From: Lepidurus packardi
Lineage: Eukaryota > Arthropoda > Branchiopoda > Notostraca > Triopsidae
Length of the DNA stretch: 64,000 bases
Assembly: GCA_023053545.1 (NCBI GenBank)
Contig: JAKZAN010000004.1
Location: 10,044,001 to 10,108,000, forward strand
Reading direction: 5' to 3'
In this document: piece by piece, positions 38,056-50,900 of the stretch
Numbering within the stretch: position 1 is the stretch's first letter
How the letters are laid out: each line of letters starts with the position of its first letter
Translations under genes and position numbers: made by a program
The notes under the pieces: model-generated
Seen by the model: the letters and a program-made list of their open reading frames with translations, nothing else
What the model was told of the DNA's origin: nothing
Databases searched by the model: none

Positions 38056-41000
38056 ACGACTGTAAATGGTATTAGAATTAGAAAACTGTACTCGATATTT
38101 CGTGATATTTTGGTCAAGAATGGTACGTACATGCCAGTAATGCCAACACCAGCAATTGCTGGCAGAAATGGGAATATTTCATTGGGGATGGCCAAGTAAT
38201 CCTCATTTTATCTGGGCATGGGGTTTTTGTTATTGAAAAGGACAAGTTTAGAAGGAGTGTGCGAAGAATTAGGCGAGGGACTGGCAGTGGAATAAGAAAG
38301 AAAGAGGAGAGAAAGAGAGAGAATGCTTGGGGAAAGAAGAGGTTTATCGTGGGATTACTAGCGAGGGGAGTTATTAGGACCAAGTTTTGTCGGATGACAG
38401 ATTTACAGTGACCTATTGGTTGATCTATTGCTGTTGTTTTAGCCATAAAGTAAAACCCGTTTCGTGGTTCTTTTCCTCCTCCTCCTCCTCCCCTCATGAA
38501 ATATGGCTGCGCTGTTGAACTTGGCGGGAACATGGCACACAGGACCCCCAGACTTAGTGTGCTCGTTCTGAACTTTGTAAGGTGCTAAAAATTATCCGAG
38601 CTTGTTGATTCTTCTGAGCTATGACTTCCGTCTTTTAATAGGAAGGCTCTGAAGCCCCGCAGAAACTCGGGCTAACCTTCTCGATCGTATCCTTTCGGTT
38701 TCCAAGTGTAGTTTGTCCGCCGCAAAGGTCGCAACAATGAATATTTGTGGAGTTTCATTAGTCAAGAAGGACGCAGGTTGGTGTTCACCTTTTACCAATA
38801 CTTCTTTCTTTCGAAGTAAATTTTCCCTGTGAAGGGTATATACCCAGGCAAGCTCGCAACAATGAATTTTTCAGAGCCCTCTGTTCTGTCATTCAGTGCG
38901 ACCTTTGTTCATGCAGAACAGCTTCCTAACGAGTGATCCAAGAATTCTCGAAGCGGTTGTTTACCAAAATTTCAGTGTTGGCCAGCTTTAAAGGGCCTTT
39001 TAAATGCCTGATGAGGAACAAAGCTCTTGCCGGATTCATTGTTGGGCATGGGATTGCTAGCCCAACTCGCAACTATGATTATTTTACCGCACAGTGTGGA
39101 CTCTTGCGAACCAAAAGGGAATTAATCTTCCTCAAAGCGTGATCCACTAATTGTTCGAAAATTTAAAGGTTGCCATGAGAAATTGAATGTATTGTTGGTC
39201 GTTAGAGCGTTTTTCTTTCGCAACCGGTTGTAGTCTTCAAGTGTCCCCGACTTGTGCGAATCCCGGAATCATACAAATGGCCTCTGTGCTGTAATTGCCT
39301 TGAGTGTATAGGGGGAGATGCTCGAAGTGTAGTTAGGGAATATGTGGACAGGGATGCGCGGTGCAAAGAGGTTCATTACTTTAATGAAGGTTTCGTCGCC
39401 GCCATGCTTGGCCAAGTATACGAAAAGCATCCCGGTCTTTGGGATGGATGAAGATATGTCGCTCGCTGTTATGCTCCTCCCCCTTTTGCCTTCACTTCGA
39501 ATGCGGCTTACTGCGAAAGCAACAGCCAAAGTCATATTACTTGAAGCCTTGCTGGTAGTGCCGCCACGATCCTGGCTGCTGCCAAGTCATTAGCATGAAA
39601 CGGCTCCGACTTGGGAAGAAATGTGCTCGATGATGGACTTGTTCATCCATACTCGCCTTCGTACGTCTTTCTCCGGTCTCCTCATCCCGCCCTTTCCCGT
39701 CTTGCTATTGTCTTGCCAAAAAACAAATGGGAATAGTTGGCTTATCTCACTTCTGCTTTCCACAGCCCTCATTTCGTTTCCATCTTCAACCGGCTTCATT
39801 AACAGCCGAGAAATATCTCATGATTGTCTCCAAAAGCTTCGAGGGACAATAGCCTTGGTGCACGTCGAACCTTGCGGGAAAATAGCTGTTCAGGTACCGT
39901 CTCAAGAACTGGCTGAGCGGCCAAAGCAAAGAAACTTAATCTGGCGTTTCTTTTTACCTTTTTGCCTTGGGTCTTTACAGGATTGTCGTTGCCGATTGCC
40001 TCAGCTGGAGTGGGATATGAAGAGATTCCAGTCACGTTGACCGCCCGCACGCAAGACAAGACCCCCGCAAGCCAGCCTCCAAGGCCCGTTGGATCGATCC
40101 GTCATTTGAGCGACAAACTGAACCGGCCACCACCAAAAGCGGACCTAAAGTCTTGCTCTAAGTAGTTCCAAAAACGTTGAGAAATAGCCGTTACAAATTT
40201 ACTTTTCTTATGAACTGTTACGAGAGACAGAGAGTGGGGTGGTGTATGGAGAAGAGGAAGTTGGCTGATTGCCGAGCGAGTTTCCATCTGAGGGCGTGTT
40301 CTCGGGCTGGTATTCATCCATCATCGTCATAACTGGCGTTGAATCAAAAGAGGCACGAGTTGTCTGTGGGGGAGAGAACCGAGTCTGTGTGGCGAGCGAG
40401 AGAAAACGGTCCCGGCGCCTGTGCTCTCATGTTTTGGTGCCCACCGACATCCACAGCATTTCATATCGCGGGTTATGGACCAGCCCCCTTTGTGACACCC
40501 ATCCATAAGCAACATGGAACGTGCAGCCAATGGGGCGCGACCCGTCCTGGATGCTTCCCGCAGTTATCATATTCATAGCGATATGGGATATGGGCATTGG
40601 ACGCACTCCATGGCGCAACGCCAGCAAGCTCCGAGTCGGATCGCCCATAAGAGCCTGCTCCAACACGCTCCTTTAAATCATCGTCCTTAAACTGTTGCAG
40701 GGGTCCTTTTGTTTCTTTTCGGTTTGAGTTTTCGACCCGAAATGCGTAGAAATTTAGGTGGCGAACGGGGGAACCGGAGTAAGAAGGGATTATAAGCAGA
40801 AGATTTGGAAGGTGTAGAGTCCAGAGCTGGATGTCGGGGATGCTGCTCTGCGGAGATAATCAATAGCCCAGGCCGCCATCATATAATGCTTTTGGAGGAG
40901 AACAGGGTGGGAAGGAAGAAGGAGAAGCAGGACGAGTGTGTGTATGTGTGCGCTTGCTATAAGCCAGGAATAAATGCGACGACCAAGACGACAGACCCGA

Positions 41001-43424
41001 AGAAGACGATGGAACTCTTAGCTGGGCTGGAGATGGTCCAGTCTTTTTACAACGCAACAATACAGCTTATGTGGGGGTAGGTGGGATGGCACGCAGGGTG
41101 GAGAACATAACATGTAAGGCGCAAAGTTTTAAGAGTCGGGAGGAAGAGAAGGAAGATTGCTGCGCTAGAGACAGAATGGTTATACATGGCAAGGTTTTTC
41201 ATGGCTCCGCCCCCATATTTCTGCGAGAAGGGGAATGCGAAACGTGAACGTGAACGTGTTCGCTCCCGGGGAAGCGAAGATCGAAGATTGTCATCTCCAT
41301 TCTCGAAACAATGAGAGCTTTTGGGCCGTCTTGCCTGGGACCAGAAAATTGAATGAATTTTTTTTGTCTTGATTTTTTGTGTCGTATACTTTCTTTGGCT
41401 CGAGAGTCTGGGGGATCCGAGTCGTCAAGAAAAGAGTAGTATAGCACACACACGGCAGAAACTAGTTTGAGGAGCGAAGAAATGAAGAAAGGAAACCTAA
41501 ATAAATGAAAGAAGAAAGATCCAGGAAAGTGGTTTCAGCATGGCTGAAGGTTGCTGGAGAGAACGGCGAGTAAGTTTGTAATAGAATTAAAAGAATGAAA
41601 AAGTGCTATAGTTTGAGCAGCAAGTCCCGCAGTTTATTGGGTTCTTTTTTTAGTTGCCTCGGTTGGGTTGGATGGGAAGCAAAGGCGTAGGAAACGAGTT
41701 GGCCCGAAAGAAGAAATTGCTGCAGCAGCAAGGTCCACTCCTTTTTGGGTGGGTGGGTGAGCGGCCGTGTGTTACAACCCAGTCATATAAAGAAGAAAGA
41801 AATGCTTCATTGTAGTGGTCATCTCTAGAGCGCCAGAAGTAGAAATAGCGAGAAACTCGGGAGCTGGAAAAGAAAAAATAACCAAGAGGGGGCTGGCTAG
41901 GTGTTTACTTGGTTGATGGCTTTCCTGGCCGGACTCACACACACACAAAACACATACACCTAACTCTATACTGTTTATCTTGCTCTCTGCGATATTGCAT
42001 TCCGCACCATACGTCCAGACTATCAAACAAGAAGGCAACCCGCTCCGCATCAATATCCACTTCGCCTTGGGATGTTGTATCATCTTCTACGACGTTTTGG
42101 TTCTCGTTCGCTTGTGTAGAACCTTAGTTCAGCGAGCAGGGTACATGCAGTCTCCTTAAATCTATGAAAAATGACGCTGCGCGAAACCTGCATAATATAC
42201 AACATCTATTAAGCTGAAGGCATAGCAAGAATAACGACTCCCCGAATTTGGACACGTGACCCTAGCTTTAGACAGGAGCCACACGTCCTATTAATAGTGG
42301 AGCACGTGCCTTTGTTGGTTAAATTGAACCTTTTGCAGCAGCCAAGCCCTTATTTTCCCTTTATGCTTGAGCTAAAGCTTTACACACTATGCTACTTATA
42401 TCTGTACCCCTGAACGCATGGCACACGAGCCGAGCACCAAAGTGATCCTTCATCTCGGCAAGTGGGCAAGTGGCGGGCGACGAATTTCACACCCTTTAAG
42501 GGGGCATTGGGAAAGAAAAGAGAGATCACAACTATTTAGATAAGCTTCAATACTGAGCCAACATCCACATATTTGATCTTTGCGTGTATAAAAAGATCTT
42601 TGCTGAAGCGTAAACGTAAACAAATTTGCTTCTCGAGGGAGTTCGAAGGAGCATTTTCTCATTTAAAGTAGATCCGAAGCACCGGATATCGACGCAAACT
42701 GCTCCCGAACGATCTTAGTTATATTAGAAATATCGAGCATATTGCGAAAAGTTTAATGAGCCATAACGGGGCCCAGGAAACCCTCTGCCGGGGCAAAGGA
42801 AGGCCGTTCTCGGTCCTCAGATCCTTATAGTTCCGGTCTGGAACTGAAACTGGAACTTGGCGGGGCTCAAGGATTCTCTTATTGTCCGGAGTGATATGCA
42901 AATACATGCCAGTAGCCCATAATGGATCAAAGGGAACTTATGACGGATATCGAACGCTAATGTGATCCAAGTTTTGACACTTTCTTGCTCATCGAGGTTC
43001 CCTTCCCGGATTCTTCCGGCGAGTTTGAAGCTCTCTTGTGATGATTGTCCCTCATATCCATATTGACAACATATGAAGTTGAGAAAGACGCGTGTGTTGG
43101 GGGTTTTATATCTCCTTATGCTTTGAGCAAGGGATATGGCAGGAGATTCCGGTAACCGGAATCGGGCTATAGATAACAGGCATCTTCTTAACGTTAATGC
43201 ATTCCCTTTCCTTGTTGACGGATTAACGTCCTGGGGGTCGTTTACGAACCATTAGTCTTTCGCATGGGGTAAGCTTTCGACGGATATTTGGCTAAGAATG
43301 GAGCAGCAGCAGCGAAATTATAGTTTACGTCCATGATTAGCCAACAAAAGTCAAACAGCCATAAGCAGAGCAACGTTGCTTTTTGCCCTTCATAGATAAC
43401 CCCCTCAACTTCCGTACCGGATAT
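38056..43424. other. Gene-free sequence with GC-rich patches
   Basis: No gene I can name. 39,250-40,670 is GC-richer and has long open frames on both strands; the best candidate for a coding exon is 39,981-40,165 (see findings). A perfect ATGCAAAT octamer (POU-factor site) lies near 42,895. Confidence 0.4.
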
Positions 43425-43850
43425 ATTTGCCTCTGCTCCCTTGTACGTTATCCCTAGGAGAGCTCTTTTGATAGATGGTACTCCGCTTAGGCTATTCCTA
43501 CTTGTATATTTCATTCTTGCCCCGAATTTGAAACGATGGGCATGGATAAACTTAACAATTGTGATATACTTGCCAGTGCTCCCTTGATGTGTTATCCCTA
43601 GGAGTGCTCTAACGATAGAAGATGTTCCGTTTAGGCTATTCGTTGTTGTATATTTCATTGTTGCTCAGAATTCGCAGCGATGGGCATGGATAAACTTAAC
43701 AATTGCGATATATTTGCCAGTGCTTCCTGATGTGTTATCCCTAGGAGTGCTCTAACGATAGAAGATGTTCCGTTTAGGCTATTCGTTGTTGTATATTTCA
43801 TTGTTGCTCAGAATTCGCAGCGATGGGCATGGATAAACTTAAAAACTGCG
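43425..43850. repeat. ~143-bp tandem repeat, 3 copies
   Basis: CGATGGGCATGGATAAACTT starts at 43,534, 43,678 and 43,821 (periods 144 and 143); GTTATCCCTAGGAG(A/T)GCTCT recurs at the same spacing. Copies 2 and 3 are almost identical and copy 1 is diverged. The period is not a multiple of three between copies 2 and 3, so no frame is preserved. Confidence 0.9.
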
Positions 43851-46800
43851 TCGTCCTGCCCCCGTAAGCAGAGCCACGAGGCCATTTGTACGCGAGCCGA
43901 AAGAGATGGAGACGGTCGTGATGCAACGTTAATGATTAACTTATTTCCTAAGGTAATTTATATTAACGTGATGGACGTTCGGAGCTTGCAAGTTCCTTTC
44001 CCTTTTTGTTTCCATGGACTGTACAGTATGTGTGTTTTTGGGTTTGCCTTAATAGCGCCCAAGCGGAGTTATGTGTCTGGGGAACAAAGGGCCGTCTCTG
44101 GAAACGTCAGAGCTGGTCATGTGCCGATCAATAGTAAAGGAAAGGTTGGGAGCACGATGGCGAGCGATGGAAATGGATAACTTGGGATAGCATTGGTCAG
44201 TTTCCGTGCTGACCCTTTGCGAGTTTTTGGTTTTCAAGGGGGGGCAAAACTAGAGCGCATGCGAAGAGCTCTTATCAGTCTTATTTCCGTATTGTCCTTT
44301 TTTTCATCTTCGTTTCTTTTTCCCTTTTTGAGTTTCCGTTCCGTCCTAAGGGACGAATTACCTGGATACGTATGTCATGTAAGACATTGAAAGATTGATG
44401 AGGAGGACTGCAAGGATGCTCGCTCGTAGATACACCACACCAACATTACCAAGAGTATGATCATGGGGAAAAAGAAAAGAAGAAGTAGAAAAACGCTCCT
44501 TGGGTCATTGCAATAGACCATACACATTTATACAATTACTCCCAGTGTCCATGGCTTAATTGTGAATTTATGGGCGGAGGACATGCTAGGGGGGGTTTTC
44601 AAGCTCGAGCTTTTGTTAACTTTATTCCCAACTACTGTATCTCAACTGTATCTCAACAATGAACGACCCACGTGCTTATATACTCATTTTAGAGCGCAAT
44701 AAGAGTTTGGTTGAGTCCAGAATCCAGAATTGAAGTACTCGTCCATGCGTGAAAGAAGACTTGGGGAAATACCCCCAAGTTTTTTTCCAAGTTTTTCTGA
44801 AACTCGGAAACGAAAACAAAAAGTGGATGCAAGTTCATTTTGAAACCAAGGGAAGTTTTGTTTCTTGGGGAGAGGGGGGGATGGAGGGAGGGTCTGGAGG
44901 TATATAAGAGTCTTGCATAAGAGCCCATTGTGTCTTGTGTCTAAGCTGCTGTCGCTGTCCCATAAGGTCCACTTTGGATGTGCTCCATGGCCGGTCATAT
45001 AAAAGGGCGGGGAAGACTATACAACTCCTCTGTGTTCCTCCTTGCCTCCTGCAGCACATGAAAGAGCAAAAAGTAATCTGGACGAATGGGTTCTCCTAGA
45101 TATACCAAGCATCACTGCCTGCGTGAAAGGAGAGGGAGTCTCTATATGGAAGATGGCCGAATGGGGAATGTAATCTGGCCAAGGATGCCAAAAAGACCAT
45201 CAAGAAATGTCCCTCGTGTCCACCAAGCCTGAAGTGATGGCTACTGCCGCAGACGGACTTCAATATATGTATAGTATCTGGCCGGGACCCGGGCAAAAGT
45301 ATCCTTTGCAAGAAAGCTCAATTTTTTTTTCTTCAACATAAAGTAAAAAAGAACAGGAAAAAAAGTCTTCTCATCCATTTAATATCACCCTCCCTCCCTC
45401 CGGAAGGGACCTCTAAGAGTAAAGCCTTTTCTTATGCTGCTGCGCCTTCAACTTGGAACACACCAACACACCGAAGAAAATGACCCAATAACTTTTCGAC
45501 CAATATGGTCACCGTCTTTACCACGGGGAAGCTTGGGAACCATACAAAGCATCTAGTGTCCAGTTTTTCTTTTTCTGAATTTTTTTTTTCGTCACTCGGT
45601 GCTTTTAACCATTCTATCGGAAGGATCAAGCAAAAGGGAGGGGGGGAGGGGGAGAAAGCTTTCAGCAAAGCCACACACACACAAACATACACACTCGTTA
45701 GAACGCAACAAAAACGTGTGATATAAAAATGGAAATTATGGCCGTCGTTAATTGTTGGAAGCCTATCGACCGTAGCTTTTCTGGGCTGCGTTTTATCTTC
45801 TCACTTGGCTGGGTTCTCCTAGCTTTTCTCCTTCTTTCTTTATTTTTTCTTTTTTTTTTCGTTGCAAATGCTTGGACTGAAAATGGACACCTATACGACG
45901 TATGTTGTGTTTTTTATGTAGAGAAAAAGAGACAAAAAAGTGGGAGGTAGGAATTGTATTTACAGTTTGCTTGGAAAGAGAGTCATACTAATAAGTTTGA
46001 TTAGGTTTTGTGGAGGAAGATAGGAACGACACAACTGGCGGGGAGTAGGAAAAGGGCCAAAGGGGAGGGGTGGTTACAACAACACAAAATGCTGTCAAGT
46101 TCGGGTGGACAGGTAATTGCTCCTGTCGCGTACAGAGCTGCTCGACATCAGTTGAGACTAATTCTCCTTGGCAAGGTTTCCTGCGGTGCAATTCCGGACC
46201 CATACAAATATAATCACGGCAGTGAACCCAGCAGGCGGTATTCATCCCGTTCTCCCCATCCCCTGCCCGCCGTTTTTTATGCGAGATTCAATGTTTCACG
46301 CTGACATACTAATAATGTGTGGTGGACGCTTATGATTTTCCTTTTCTTTTTTCGGGGTTGGGGGTCTCGCGTGCCGTTTAGCTTGGCACCCTTCGCGCTC
46401 TCTAACCTTGACTTGTTTTGCGTTTCTTTTAGTTTTATTTTTTTAGAGCACGCGACATCCATACACACCAACCCTACGCGAAAATGACAAGCAAGTTAAT
46501 GCGCTGCATAAAATTGCATGAAATATTCATGGAGGACCCTCCAGCTCGCCGTCCCCAAAAAGCGTCCCCCGGGAAGGCGAGAATGAGTGCGAGGGTGGCA
46601 GGCAACGGGAAGAAAGTTTGGGACGTTCTGGTACTAGGAACTGTACCGTACAGTCGAGGCTTCTCTTGACACGGTGCCATACGGCAGAAATGTCGGCAGT
46701 GCGGCCTATGCAAAAACGTTCGCTACCAGGAGGGGTTGACTTGAAGAGGGAAGAAGAAGGCCAAGAGGGGTCAAAGAGGTACTTTACCTCATAAAGGGGA

Positions 46801-47962
46801 CATCTTTTTGAGCACAGCTACAAGGGAAGTAAGATGGATGGATAGAGCAATGGGAGTAGGGGAAAGCGAAAGTAAAGGAAGCTCCCAGAAAAAAAAAAGG
46901 AAGATGAGCAAGATGAACCCACGAAATCGGGGACCTATAGAGTTAATAGAATTTGGGTGGTGTCCGTACGGGTGGAAGGAAGAATTACAATTAACTGGGT
47001 CCCCTTTTTGGTCGAGCTTTTATTATTCCTTTTTCCGTTTTCAAAGGGGGGTGACTTTTCCTGGGCCACAATAAAACATGTACCTCGTTTCCACGTTGGG
47101 GTCGTGTTTACGCACCCCTTCATTATTTGCTTATAGCCTTTAATCTAGTGGCCGAAAACTTCCTTTTTTTTTGGAAGCTTGACAGTCAGTTTACATTGTT
47201 GGTATCGCGTAAACCGTAGGACAAAGCAGGTTTTGCGTTACAATCGCGCGGATTTAAGACAAACACACATTAGGCATAATCGGTAATTTTATCACCTTTC
47301 ATTCCGCTTGGCTGAGGAGGACCTTGGAGTTTAGGTCTTGTTTTTCCTTTGGCTTATCTGACAAGAGCTTTCTCAACCATTAGATTTACAAGCAGCATTA
47401 GAGCGGTTATCTTTAGGAAATGTGGTTGATTTAACCTGTCCCTTCATTCCAAGCTTTTAGAGGCGAGAAAGAAGCCGTTATATAGTAACGTTTACATACA
47501 GACCTTGTCTCCAGTCAAACATATGGACGTTTCCTGTACGATCAGGCGATGCGTAGCGTTTCTCCGAACTGCTTAAGCAAAGAGTGCAGATATGCAATAA
47601 TGTAATTAGGAGCGGTTGGGCAACCAGGTCATTCTTCCTAGCCTAACTTCGGCTGCACGCCGGGTGGATGAAGGCCTGAATACTAACGAATCGCCCTAGG
47701 TGGCAGCACCAGACAGTACGGCAAATCTATTCGTGGCTGAGTTGTTCGCAACTTTGAGAAATTTTAAACAGTTTAGTTAACTTTAGCTTAATCTTGTAAC
47801 AGTATGTATTATTCGTGAGCGTGTTATCAAGAGCTGCAAACAATAATTAGTAAACTAACCCAAAAAAACTCGTTTGTGTTCGAAATTGGTCGTTTGTTTG
47901 GAACGGCGAAGGGTCGTGGCCTAAATCGTTCGATGTCATAGGACGCCAAGGCTTCAGTCAGC
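43851..47962. other. Gene-free sequence up to the COQ9 start
   Basis: No supported gene. G-runs near 44,874 and 45,640. The last few hundred bases should contain the COQ9 (and possibly GLMN) promoter; TTCAGTCAG at 47,953-47,961 resembles an arthropod TCAGT initiator directly before the COQ9 ATG. No TATA box seen. Confidence 0.45.
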
Positions 47963-50900
47963 ATGGCACGTTTCTTGGAGCATTTGCGGGTCTGCCAGCG
48001 TTTACTTGTACCCAGTAAGTCAACTTAAAAGTGCTTTTATTTCTCTAGTTATTGTAAGAAAAAAACTACTAGTTGAGCCCCACAATCGATAAAAAAAAAA
48101 TCACAATCACATGTCAACAATGAACTCCAAGTATGTGGATATCCTGGGAGACTTGTTGGCCAAGCGAGAGTACAATAAAGCCAAAACTTTAGTCTTGAAC
48201 TCAGCATACGCACGAGTCATCCGAGACCACTGTTTGGAAGTAACCGCAGTGGTTGGAGCTCATTTGAATGCCGGCGATGTGGAATGGTCTCGCGAGTTGG
48301 AAGAATGCTGCGAATTTGCACTACTGCAAGTGGCTCAGTTGGCTAATCCCAAAGAAGCCTTGCTGGGATTCCTGGAACAAGTAGAATCTTTTGGCACGAG
48401 TAAAAAATTCAAGATTCTTTTACTTCCCATCCAAGCTGTCCTCCTGCGAATGCCCACCAAACGCCTGAGCACCTTAAATTGGGTCCTCCGAGCCTTAGAA
48501 AGCCATGTACGGGTGTTAGCCCTGTCAAAAGCTTCAAAGTTGGAGGGTCAAGAGCGTAAACTCTTGGACGGCGACCCAAACGTTCAGATTATCGCTGATA
48601 TCTACGAAGCTTTAATAGAATTCTATCGACCTTTAGTGAACGAAGTAGCCTTGAGAAAACAGGTCTCGCCTGAAGAAGCTCCTGCCCGAAGAAGCATGTT
48701 ATCCAATAATCTCATACGGTTAATGGACAAGCCCTTGGTGTTTATGGATATCCATCGTGAGCCACACGAAGCTCCGAGTCTGCTCTATACCACCGCCACC
48801 AAACTCGTTTCCTACTTGTGCCAATTAAAGGGCGACTTGCTAAGCTTATTCGATGAAGACCTGCACCACCAGTGCCTCTCTACCACGTCTTACCACCACA
48901 AATCAGAGTCAGAGGAAGAGGCGGAGAAATATCTGGAAAAAGCCAGCCCAGTAGCCAAAGCCATGCTCTTCTATCTGATCTACGGGGAAGGCTTGGGCAC
49001 CAGACACGTCCCTTGCGTCTATCATAACCTCTACGTGTTCCACGAATCTTTACGGTGGTCGCTTATCCTTCTCCGGAATAAGAAAGAATTGGTTTTGTAC
49101 AAAGGTTTACTCCTGCTCCGCGAAAGTCTCGTCAGACTGGCTGATTTGACAGTGGACAGCCCTTGTTTGGAGTTTTCTGGTCACTGCACGGTCAGTCAAG
49201 AGTTGATGAATGTTATGCTTTACTGCAATGTCCAGGAATTCCGGGAATTGGCGCTCCATTGTTTCACGAGTCACGTCCGCAAATTCACTTTAGTGGGGCG
49301 GCAGAAAATGCTCAAGATGCTGCTCACCATGCAGTTACATCCGGGCGTCAAAGCAGTAATTGTCAACATGGTCAAAGAGAATATTCATTTATGTTTGGAC
49401 CAAAATCGCGACGAGTTTTTGCAAGAGCCGTTTCACACCCTAGCTTCCTTGATCTTCCCATTGGCGGAAGGCGCCGTGACGGATTTACTTAAGCAGTATG
49501 ATGATATCATGGCCACCATCAATTTAACTCGCTATATCCTCCTACGCGATCAAGACGATCGGACGGGCTTCAGGCAGATTCTACCGACTTTCGAGCAACA
49601 GTTCGTGGAACCGCTCACGAACGCCTTGCATTTGAGCAGAGCGCACTATCAACTGGATTTGAATTTAGTCAAAGAGGGCAAACCGCGTGATTTGGAAGTT
49701 ACTTTGAATGGTTTGGCACCACAGTTGCCACTCAGCCAACAAAAAGATGTATTGGAAGCGGCGATAACGTCCTTTGATTTGATGGAGAGCCTTTTAGGAC
49801 GTGTCCAAGAACTTGTGGCTGCGTCCAAGTGATTGTTTTTGTTATTTTTTTTCGATGAAAAAGTGGACAAAGAGTCAGACCTTGAGAGCTCAAAATTTTT
49901 CGTTTCTTTTTCCCCTAATTTGTTGCTATTTTGCAAGCTAGTTTTGTTATAGAATCAACTTTGACTATCTGGGAATAAATCAAAGCGTTGAAAAAAAAGG
50001 GGTTTTAAGTAACTTAATCCTTTTTGTTTTAATAGGAAGAGCTGTGCAGTTCTGCGGGCGGTTAACCCATGACGAAGCCAAAATTCGTTCAGAAGATCAT
50101 ACGGAAGCTGAAAAACGGGAAATTAACGAAGATGAAAGCGTCGAAGATGACGCCCAATATGAAGAGTCGATAAAACAACGCGTTTTAAACGCTGCATTAC
50201 CCTTCGTACCTCAGATGGGGTGGTCTAAAGATTCATTAGCTGCTGGTAACAACTTGATTCGAGATTAATCCATTTATCTGACTAATATAGATATAATTTA
50301 CGCGATTTATGTTATAAGACTTTATTTATGTTTCTTTTATTTTTTATTAATTATTTATTTGTATTCGTTATTTATTTATAATTTACTTATTATTTATAAA
50401 TTAATCAACCATTAATTTAGTTAAGTATGATTTATTATTAGATATTCTTAAATAATTTGTGTTTATTCGGTAATTTTGTAGGAGCGGGCACTCTAGGCTA
50501 TCCTGGCATTATCCACGGTGTCTTTCCTGAAGGGGGTGTGGCTTTAGCTCACCATTTTTACCGGCAATGTAACTCGGATTTGGCCCTGATTTTGGAGCGA
50601 AAAAAGGAGGAAGAAGGCAACGTGCGAACAATGGCGTTTGTGGGAGAAGCTGTGGAAACTCGATTGAAGATGAACATTGAATTCATGGACCAATGGGCAG
50701 ATGCTTTGGCGTTAATGGGAATGCCTAGTAATGCCCCCAGGTCCTTGAAGCTGTTGGCTACGTTGGTAGACGATATCTGGTACCATGCTGGAGATACAGC
50801 CTCAGATGTAATAATTTTCCTTAAATTTGATTAGTGAATTGGTTGAGAAGATTTTCTTTAAAAGTGGTTTAAAATGACAGTTTTCGTGGTATACTAAGCG

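Noticed and set aside
43440..43750. Part of a homing-endonuclease-like site (TAGGGATAAC) in the 143-bp repeat
   Set aside because: Only 10 bases match the I-SceI site and the remainder differs; coincidence.
49163..49492. 109-codon plus frame inside GLMN
   Set aside because: Out-of-frame shadow of the glomulin coding sequence.
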